Shown one piece after another: positions 56,277 to 64,000 of a stretch of DNA of 64,000 nucleotides (positions within the stretch are counted from its first letter, which is position 1; each line of letters opens with the position of its first letter). The position numbers and the translations under genes were made by a program. Below the pieces are notes generated by a model. It saw only the letters and a list, made by a program, of their open reading frames with translations, was not told where the DNA came from and did not search any database. Origin of the DNA: Silene conica (Eukaryota > Streptophyta > Magnoliopsida > Caryophyllales > Caryophyllaceae). Location of the stretch: the NCBI GenBank assembly GCA_029255685.2, contig CM055319.2, forward strand, positions 38,574,530 to 38,638,529, written 5' to 3'.

Positions 56277-57771
56277 TGTGACACCCCGCGATATAGCATA
56301 AATATAAACAAGTAAATTGCAGCGGAAATACGATACTTTTAAAAACTTTTCGACATATTTATTAAAACTTTTCGTGGAATATCAAAACAACAAGCAGAAG
56401 GCTAAAACTAATACGAAAGTATAAATTATAAACGAATACTTAAATAAACGAGGGATAAGGTATCCCACGGTAACAACATGAATTAAATCTAAACTAAGCG
56501 TAAGGGTAATTGTCGAATGATCAATAATGCTCGCTAGCCACACGTCTTCCCCAAACAGCACCAACCTACATTCATGAAACATGAACGCCACAGTCAGTGG
56601 GGAGTAACTCAGGGTTCTCCCAGCCACTTTACGTTAGAATACAAATAGATAACAATAAGAACATATTGTATATGGAGTAGTACATGTGAATAAGAGAAAT
56701 ATCAAAGCATGATACTCAAAATCAGGTAAACAACCAGGTGATCAACTCGGAGACCAACACTTGATGGCATGTCCGATCACACAAACATCTACAGCCAAGA
56801 ATAGAATGAACGCCGTCAGGTAGCATAACCGCTACAACTGATAGTTAGGGAGTAAAACCGCTCCACTAACAGGCTAGGGCGTATAACCGCGCCCTAGCTA
56901 CCGGAGCGCATAACCACGTCATCCGGATACTATGTATAGCGCATAACCGACAACTATATGCCTAAGACCTGGCCAGACCTATCGATGTAATAACCTACAC
57001 CGAACGACACACGGGGACCGGGCCGCATAACCACGGACACCGACCAATCCCGAACATAGTTAGATAAAATTCCATAACAGGAGTAGCGTTTGTTCATTAC
57101 AGTGATACACAAATCGTATCACCGCTATCTATTCACAACCAAGGCAACTTAACCGTTACCAACACAATTTAGGGTGACATAACCGTCACCTAAACACAAG
57201 CAAGGCAACATAACCGTCACCCTACTCATCTTAAGATAACATAACCGTCATCAAAATACAATTTAAGCTAACATAACTGTTAAACATCTCATTTACATAC
57301 AAGAGCCAACAATCGATAAATAAGAGAACACTTAAGTCCATTCTATACGGGAGAAGAATAAACGGAACTGATTAATAAAACATAAGTCTTAAAAGCGTTT
57401 TACATTTCAGCTGTCCTCTGCCGTAAAATTCATAATTAATTCCAATAAATTCGAAATGATACAAGGCCAACTGTGTCAGATTAATCAGACTGTTATCTAA
57501 AATATTTGTCCAATAAACATTTTCAAAATACGAACTTAACAGGGGGTTATTGTCTGATCTTTACTGTGTGTCAGAAATCGTCACACAAAATGTATTGCTT
57601 CATAAAACGGGTTTAACAAATCATTTTGGGACAATGCAAACTCCTATGGACTACTACTTAACCAGAATATGAGGTCTCTAACATATTGGTTCGAATTTGG
57701 GTCCAATACTATATTCAAGATCGCGTGGACTCAACAATGGATTAACCACACGGCCAATCTAGGGTTCGTGT
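56277..57771. mobile_element. Fragment L: LTR-like element starting TGTGACACCCCGCG
   Basis: Abruptly replaces the E protease at 56277 and starts as many plant gypsy LTRs do. No TG...CA end or partner LTR is visible, so it is a truncated copy or part of one LTR. It holds the hairpin array at 56820-57272. The frame at 56382-56627 has no domain. Confidence 0.55.
56820..57272. repeat. Array of about a dozen hairpins with an ATAACCG loop
   Basis: Examples: GTAGC-ATAACC-GCTAC (56820-56835); GCTAGGGCG-TATAACCG-CGCCCTAGC (56873-56898); TGTA-ATAACC-TACA (56986-56999); GGTGAC-ATAACC-GTCACC (57173-57190). The loop is constant while each stem has its own self-complementary sequence. Later units (57145-57272) are weaker. 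Confidence 0.75.
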
Positions 57772-57781
57772 AGGAAGTTAG

Positions 57782-57873
57782 TTTATTTTATGTTTAAAAT
57801 AAGGACTAATGTGTTATAAAGTCCAAGTTTATTTTATGTTTAAAATAAGGACTAATGTGTTATAAAGTCCAAG
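57782..57873. repeat. 46-bp direct duplication in the F LTR
   Basis: Two identical adjacent units starting TTTATTTTATG and ending AAAGTCCAAG (57782-57827 and 57828-57873). They lie just inside the truncated left edge. The identity suggests a recent slip or repair duplication. Confidence 0.9.
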
Positions 57874-57889
57874 TAGGAGTCTTTGTAAG

Positions 57890-58130
57890 AGTCCTAGTAC
57901 AAATAGGAAATCCTAAATTAAATAGGAATCCTAGTTGTGATAGGATTCGTAGTCCTAGTAGAATTAGGAATCCTAGTTGTTGTAGGATTTGTAATCCTAA
58001 TAGGATTAGTTTTTCTAGTATGTGTAGGATTCACAATCCTAATAGAATAAGGAATCCTACTAGTGATAGGATTCATAGTTTGTGTAGGAATAGAAGTCTT
58101 AATCCTAGTCAAACTAGTTGTTTGAACTTA
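57890..58130. repeat. AGGAATCCTA/TAGGATT half-site array in the F LTR
   Basis: Many copies of AGGAATCCTA and its partial complement, in both orientations, as in the E LTR (about 34270-34500). The Arg/Asn/Pro/Ser-rich frames at 57855-58154 and 57918-58112 are this array translated. Confidence 0.75.
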
Positions 58131-58801
58131 GGTAGGATTAGGTTTTCTAATTAGTTTCAGATTAAGTTATTCTTACCTTAATTAGAGTAGGAGTAGGGAC
58201 GGCTATTAGACCCTATAAATAGGGTTGCCGTGACATTGTTTTATCATCATATATTCAAGTTATAAAAAAACCTTTTGTTAAGTTTTACTTACAAATCTAA
58301 AGTATCTGTGTGAGCTTTAAAACCCGAAGTATCTGTGTGAGCTTCAAAATAATTGAGAGAATATCTGTGTGAGTTTGATCAATTATCCTATCCATCGACA
58401 TACATAATTCATTCATCAAATCGTTTCACAAATCTTTCAAGTATTAAGTGTCGTGCCTTATTACGTCATCAAGATTCATCAATCAAGAACTTCAAGAACA
58501 TCGTACAAGAAACACCACCGTGACAGCCACCGGCCACCACCGTGCCACGTCAGCCGTCACCACCATTCGGCCACCATCACCGGCCACCCATCGTTCTTTC
58601 TTGTATCGTTCTTGGTTACTTTTCGTTCTTTATTCGTTCAAGATTGTATTATTTTATTAGTATTTTTATTCCGCTGCAACATCCGTATTTTTGTTGATTA
58701 TCTTTATTGATTATCACCCCAAATACGCATCAAATTGGTATCAGAGCTTCGGCTCTTGGTCTAATTTTTATTATACCAGTTCTTGGGAGAACTTATTCGC
58801 A

Positions 58802-59884
58802 ATGGTATTAAGGAACTTGCATATAGAGGCCGACGACGAGGTTCATGACCAACGGGAAAGGATTTTTCGTACAAGATGCAAGATAAAGAATAAGGTATGT
58901 ACTATGATTATTGATAGCGGTTCTTGTACTAACTTAATGTCCATAGAGGCGGTTGAGAAGTTACAACTACCCAAGATTGATAAGAAACAACCTTATAAAC
59001 TCTATTGGCTTGATGGAGAGGAGGGTATTAATGTAAACCAACAGGTCTTAATACCATTCAAGATTGGTCCGTATGAAGATGAAATATGGTGTGATATTGT
59101 TCCTATGAGTGCTAGCCATATTTTATTGGGAAGACCATGGCAGTTTGATCGAAAGGTGAAACACAACGGAAGGACCAATGTTTATAGCATACCTAAGGGA
59201 AAAACAATATTTGATCTTCAACCATGGGTTCCAAAGAAAAAGGTAGAACCTAAGAAAGACATAGAGGAAGTAGAAGTTGGCGAAGACAAGAATAGCCATG
59301 GGGTACCTGTTGTTGAAGAAACGAACAGCCCACAGGACTGTCCAAAGGAGGACTCATATGTTCATAAAGATAAACCAAAAGAAGAAGATCCGTTTATAGA
59401 AGAAGTCCTTGATGTTGTTAATATCAATAAAAGGGACGAGCAAAAGGGTGAGAGGACCCTTGGTGATAATACAAGTGTAGTTAATCAAGGATTACTTCAA
59501 GATCCATCCAAAGCTCAAACGAACTATGTTATTAATCTAATATCGGGAGTGTTCGGGAGTATTAGAATTCATAAGGGAAGAACTGATTGCGGTGATAATA
59601 TTATTGATCAAAAGACTTCTGAACTTTTACCTATCCTAAGTGAAGAGTCCTTAAGCGAAGTCATTGATGAAGGTCTTAATATCAACACATCAGATTCATC
59701 ATCCGTTAAGGTGTGCATTGGTAAGAAGCTACCTAGTAAGAACTCTAACCAACTATGGGATCCAAATGCTATGTCCATAAGAAGTATAGCTACTAGATTC
59801 CAAATTGCCTATTTTGTTCAAAATTTACCTGTGCGAGGAAAGGAGGATTGTGAGAAGGTACGTGGTAGGAGCCCTAGTTGTTAG
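58802..59884 (+). CDS. Element F protease-containing ORF (gag-less)
   Basis: ATG at 58802, 66 bp after the PBS start, opens 360 codons. Residues about 1-150 match the region from the gag tail through the protease of Ty3/gypsy elements: MVLRNLHIEADDE (compare LVIRSLHIEATNEE of E), FRTRCKIKNKVCTMIIDSGS with the catalytic DSG, and SHILLGRPWQFDRKVKH. The remainder is an acidic, Lys/Glu-rich linker without RT motifs. The last Cys and the stop come from the LTR of element I, inserted at 59879, so the natural protein was longer. An in-frame extension upstream of 58802 runs through the PBS and is not expected to be translated. Confidence 0.8.
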   Translation: MVLRNLHIEADDEVHDQRERIFRTRCKIKNKVCTMIIDSGSCTNLMSIEAVEKLQLPKIDKKQPYKLYWLDGEEGINVNQQVLIPFKIGPYEDEIWCDIVPMSASHILLGRPWQFDRKVKHNGRTNVYSIPKGKTIFDLQPWVPKKKVEPKKDIEEVEVGEDKNSHGVPVVEETNSPQDCPKEDSYVHKDKPKEEDPFIEEVLDVVNINKRDEQKGERTLGDNTSVVNQGLLQDPSKAQTNYVINLISGVFGSIRIHKGRTDCGDNIIDQKTSELLPILSEESLSEVIDEGLNINTSDSSSVKVCIGKKLPSKNSNQLWDPNAMSIRSIATRFQIAYFVQNLPVRGKEDCEKVRGRSPSC

Positions 59885-61182
59885 AAACTAAGTTCCTTAT
59901 TTTATACTCAAATGTAATATGAGTTTTGTTTCTTTAAGTTTAGTCATAAAAACTTAAATGGATCTTATGCATGCAAGATGATATCATAAGATGAGATAGT
60001 CCTTACATTGGTTTTAGAAGGTTTATACTCAATAATCACCTATTACTTGAGTCTTCAATACCGAAATACCCTTATAACGATCTAAGAAAAATCGTCTCCA
60101 AAAGGTGCGTATCAAGGACCCGATCTCAAACTAACACCAATTTTGTTACTAGAAAATTAGTATTAGTATACTAGAAATATAATTAATATTACTCTTAATA
60201 TTATTAGTATAGGAAATAATTTCTTACTTAGAAAAACTATTTCTAAGTACCATGAGTATGAAGGAGGTTGTGGTATGTATGTGAAATAAGCACCAACAAC
60301 AACTAGTATGTTTGTGTGGAATGTGTAGTGTGTATTTAAGGAGCAAAATTGAGCTTGTTGCTCACTCTTGGCCGGCCAAACAAGCCACCCAAGGCCAATG
60401 CATGGCCTCTTACATCTTACACAAAAGCTCACAAGATGCCTTACACACTCTTACACTCTTACACACCTAAACCTTAGGCTTGTAAGCTAATACATAAGTA
60501 GTGTATTATTTTATACACTATGATGCCATACATACATACTTACACGGTTTAAGTATAGATAAAATGGACTCCATTTTATCTTTGTCAATTGTGTTAATTT
60601 GTAACATGTCACACATGTCTCACAACACATGACCCAATTTGTTAATCATGCAATTTTAACTATTAGAATTCATAATTTACAAATTTATTACATTTAAATA
60701 ATTATGCTAATAATTCGAAATTATTATTGTATAAAATGTAATATCATAAATTTCAATTACAACTCTTTGTAATTTTATGATCAACCGTGTTCATTCTCAA
60801 TTTAATCGTTTCCTAAACGAATAAATAAAAACCGAGTAATAAAACAATTTTATTACTTTGACTTTAATTATTATTATAATCCCATTATAAAAATATTCGT
60901 CATATAAAATTATTATTTCCAAAATTTCCAGTTATTAATTAATTTGTATCCAATACAATATTAATTAATTATTCCATTGAGACGGAATTCCCTAAAGATA
61001 TGACCTTAAGGGATCAACTGATCACCACCATCATATGACGATAATGTCAAACTCTAGACAGCCAATCATTATCGATAAAGGTTGATCAGTCGACTTTAAA
61101 AGAGTAACACTCCCAGTTGTGTTTCATTCAAATGAGTTTTAATTACGTCAACACACTATTGTCGAGGACACTTCCTCCAACA
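59879..61182 (-). repeat. Element I 3' LTR
   Basis: 1304 bp and matches J and the H LTR. The left flank CTAGT should be one copy of its target duplication. Confidence 0.88.
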
Positions 61183-63556
61183 ATCTCCCACTTGTCCGAG
61201 ACAAGTGTGTGTTACCAATTCTCTTGCCCTATTACAATCTCCCACTCAATGCATGGCGTCCTCTCAGGTCGTGCCGGCAATTGATTAAAATCTAGAGTGG
61301 TTTATCTCGATCTGGAGTTTATAACTACTGACCGGAATTATCTACCATAGATACCTTCCGAGCGTGGCCACGCATTTCTAGTTATTATTCTCCTCGAGTG
61401 GCCTAGAGATATTTCTCAACCCTGACAAGGGGTGGACAATTCCTAATCAACTTATTCCTTCCGGCTGGCCATAGTCCATCATAACCCAAAATATGTCCTT
61501 ATAAACCCCAGTTACGAAGGTGTTAGGACATAAATCAAAGTTATTCTGAAAACCATGCCACCTCAGAGAACAGTCATTAGTCTAAGAACTGACTCATGTG
61601 AAACACGATAGATGCTCCCGCCACGACCAGGCAGTCTTTTAACAAGAGTACGCCAGAGCTCTATCAGCGGTCATTAGCCCGGCAAATGTGTCTTAACATG
61701 TCTATGCCTAGATGATCGATTAGTCATCCCGTATGACTCTATGGCAATTGAACTCGCCATCAATCGCATCACACATCCGGTTGCATTGAGATGTCACCTC
61801 ACTTAAGCAACTAGGGGCGAGGTCATGATAATTCAATTCACTTTAATGGGGTTCAATATGGTCTTACCATCCCATTTGAATTTTACTTGACCTTTCGTGA
61901 GTTATAAATAACTCAAACAATTAGTGGATTATACCATCCAAGTGGTCAACCTTTGAACACAATTTAATTTACAATCAGCTTTAGGGTCTCTCGTTTACAT
62001 CCCTTAAAATTGTATTTATCTTCATTTTGAGTGAACCAGGTTTACCACGGTTCGTGCGATCGTTCACTTTGCGGATCATATCCATACATTGATCTTTCCT
62101 CTGAAAGAGACAAGTCACTTTTATGACTAGCGAATAAGATTATGTGCACTGTGTAACTCCCAGCCACAGCAATGCCTTTACATAATTTGTGAACGTACAC
62201 ATTTTGTAGAATCTTGTGATGACCATGTAGTTAAAATACAAGTCATTGAGATGCATAGTCAATGAATGTAAGCCAAAGATTATCACAAATCTTTGCTTGG
62301 TTTCTTGGAACTTGAGTCGTTGCAAACCTTTTACAATACGACTAAGTTATCTTCCAAAATCTTGAATTTGTCTTTCATCTTCATTGGAGAATACTTTGAC
62401 AATTTACCAAGGTTTAATCATTGGTTTAACACCTGCTCCAAGGGGTTGTCCTGCAAGCGGTGCGCATCCACTTTACACGATTATACTAATGGCGGAAACA
62501 TTAGTGATTTAAACGTGCAAACAATAGTACTTAAGGTTCGATAAATTTCCATGATCTCATCATGTTTATACTATCTTCATCTCCATGAACAACCTTAATA
62601 CCTTACAACCAAGACGTCTTTTATAATCTCAACCAAACATCCTATGTTCAATTAGATCTAATACATATCAATATGTTATCTAGAATCAAAAACTCGTGTA
62701 CCTCTCATGAGTATCAATGCTTCATTCCAAACGAGCAATGAGTTGTTTTAGATAATGTTTGCTCCCACTAAACTCTTGTTCTTGCCTGATTCTGAAGATC
62801 CTGAAGTCATACCCATGACTCAATAGCTTCAAATCCTGGAGCGAGAACTCCCACTGAACTTTACATTTAACCGTAAATCATAAAGCTCCCACTCAATTCA
62901 ATGTGCCTTAACATTTAATGAATTGAAATGGTTTGGACTTCAACCATATGTGCTAATAGTCACTTCCCTTTCAAATACCCTTTTGAAAAGTGGTTATTGA
63001 GTTTACTGAATTCATTCTCAATGAATTACCTTACTACTTTCAACAAAGTTACCCTTAACTTTGCAGACTGCTGCCATCCACATGTCAACATATGCTTCTC
63101 CCAATAAATCTCATTTATTAGCATGTATATCTTATAAATTTCATGGTTCTTTGCATTGGCACATTTAGATCACCATCTAAATCCAAGAACCCTTTCTTGA
63201 GCCTTTACAAAGTCTTTTGAATAATTTTCTTCGAGTGTCCTCCCGTAGTTTCTATAAGAGTCTTTTCTTATGGTATACAATTTCTGTGTGTAGGAACTTT
63301 CAGTTCCCCACATTTATCTTATCTTGTACTGTACGAGGACTATATCATGGATCTTATCCATGTATAGAATTTTTCCTTACAAACTTCAAGAATTTATCTT
63401 TGAAGTATCCTCCAGGGCCGGGGCCGTTGGTATATAAGGCGTAGATTTTTACCAAACCGTAGATCTTATCCACAACTTTTGGGCTTATCCACAACTTTTG
63501 GGATGATAAGGCGTAGAATCTTATCCACAGCCTAGTCTACCTTTTACAACCATTGT
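59879..63556 (-). mobile_element. Element I: H-family copia-type element, 5' truncated
   Basis: The 3' LTR is 59879-61182 (TGTTAGAAAC to CCTCCAACA), with the PPT CAAGTGGGAGAT on minus at 61183-61194. The non-coding domain homologous, inverted, to H 12990-15310 follows. Homology stops near 63556 and no gag or pol is reached, so the copy is cut there or diverges. Its insertion ends the F ORF. The frame 63217-63444 matches 13110-13337 only as shared DNA. Confidence 0.82.
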
Positions 63557-64000
63557 TTGGATTTAATTCGTAAATGTTATACATTTTAAAGGCATTATGA
63601 ACAATGTTAATATAATTAAAGTGTTAATTATTATCAAAATTATTTATGACTAATTTTGAATCCTAAAATGTGTTAGGATATTATTTAGAACATAAGTTGT
63701 GTATGTTTTAATTTATGCATTTTAAAAGAGTTAAAAATGCTAAAATCTCATAAAACCGGGTTAATTTCGACATAAAAAGTTATTAGGGCGATTTGGCATT
63801 AAAATGAATATATTTATAACATATTATATTGCTGCGTTTTTCCTTATGAATGTCATTTTATATTGCATTATTTTTGAATCATGTAACTATTCTAGTATGG
63901 CCTTAGATTTAAATTGGTATTTCCCGTAATGTAAGGGGTTACCAATTTGGTTGTAATTTTGTGATCTCGTATCACCCAATTGTAATTTTTCTATTTTATA
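63557..64000. other. AT-rich DNA without recognised feature
   Basis: No frame of note and no match to the other elements in this window. Confidence 0.5.

Larger units (their letters stand above)
57772..59878 (+). mobile_element. Element F: gag-deleted Ty3/gypsy element, 5' part
   Basis: A truncated 5' LTR (57772-58732, ends CGCATCA) related to that of E is followed by PBS TGGTATCAGAGC (58736-58747). The protease ORF then starts almost at once, so the roughly 1.1 kb of gag present in E is missing. The element is interrupted at 59878 by the H-family element I. Confidence 0.8.

Noticed and set aside
57855-58154. Arg/Asn/Ser-rich repeat protein
   Set aside because: Artefact of translating the AGGAATCCTA array; an opposite-strand frame (57918-58112) shows the same pattern.

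Overview
The window is plant nuclear DNA, almost certainly from a eudicot. It holds one intron-containing stress gene in a dense nest of plant retrotransposons and DNA transposons. The gene belongs to the LTI65/RD29/CAP160 cold- and ABA-response family. Spinach CAP160 belongs to that family, which fits Caryophyllales, but the order is only an inference. I see no rRNA or complete tRNA gene, and nothing bacterial, organellar or viral.

Layout, left to right. (1) 1-11833 is an older Ty1/copia element ('Copia-1', minus strand, running off the left edge). It is split by a non-coding LTR element ('A', 1289-9423, target duplication ATTAC) and by a TRIM (9632-10186, ATATC). Copia-1 itself sits in the gag of another copia-type element ('H', plus strand, to 16610). 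H sits just inside the start of a large LTR ('C', to 19552), and C cuts off the 3' end of a Mutator-like transposase pseudogene (19553-23071, minus). That pseudogene is also split by a solo LTR ('J', AGGAG), and its first intron carries nine 32-bp palindromic repeats. (2) 23321-27813 is the only convincing host gene: promoter with DRE/CRT and ABRE cores, six exons, 675 codons. (3) 28188-33910 is a graveyard: LINE tail, Stowaway MITE, one end of a CACTA element with a broken transposase-type gene, an A-related LTR remnant ('D') and a Ty3/gypsy LTR with a tail of internal sequence ('K').

(4) 33911-56276 is a deep nest. A Ty3/gypsy element ('E', plus) is split between gag and protease by a solo LTR ('G', 36327-56077, TGTTC). 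G holds a TRIM (37286-37838, CACAT) and a second non-coding LTR element ('B', 37998-55720). B holds an intact copia element ('Copia-2', 41318-50396, ATACC) with a 1343-codon open polyprotein and two almost identical LTRs. The Copia-2 leader holds a 362-bp Mutator-type MITE with a 9-bp target duplication. (5) 56277-64000 holds an LTR fragment ('L') with about a dozen hairpins that share one loop, a gag-deleted gypsy element with an open protease ORF ('F'), and an H-family element ('I', minus) that breaks off near 63556.

The least ordinary signals are non-coding: (a) palindrome cassettes in a 4+2 arrangement, at matching places in two Copia leaders but with different sequence, and one of the two sequences recurring in an unrelated gypsy LTR; (b) hairpins whose arms change in compensating ways between element families; (c) an exact 32-bp ladder of palindromes with ACGTG cores upstream of a stress gene; (d) secondary polypurine tracts that appear to have shifted LTR boundaries. 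Transposon copies were compared by eye, so identities are approximate. Target duplications and ORFs are read directly.
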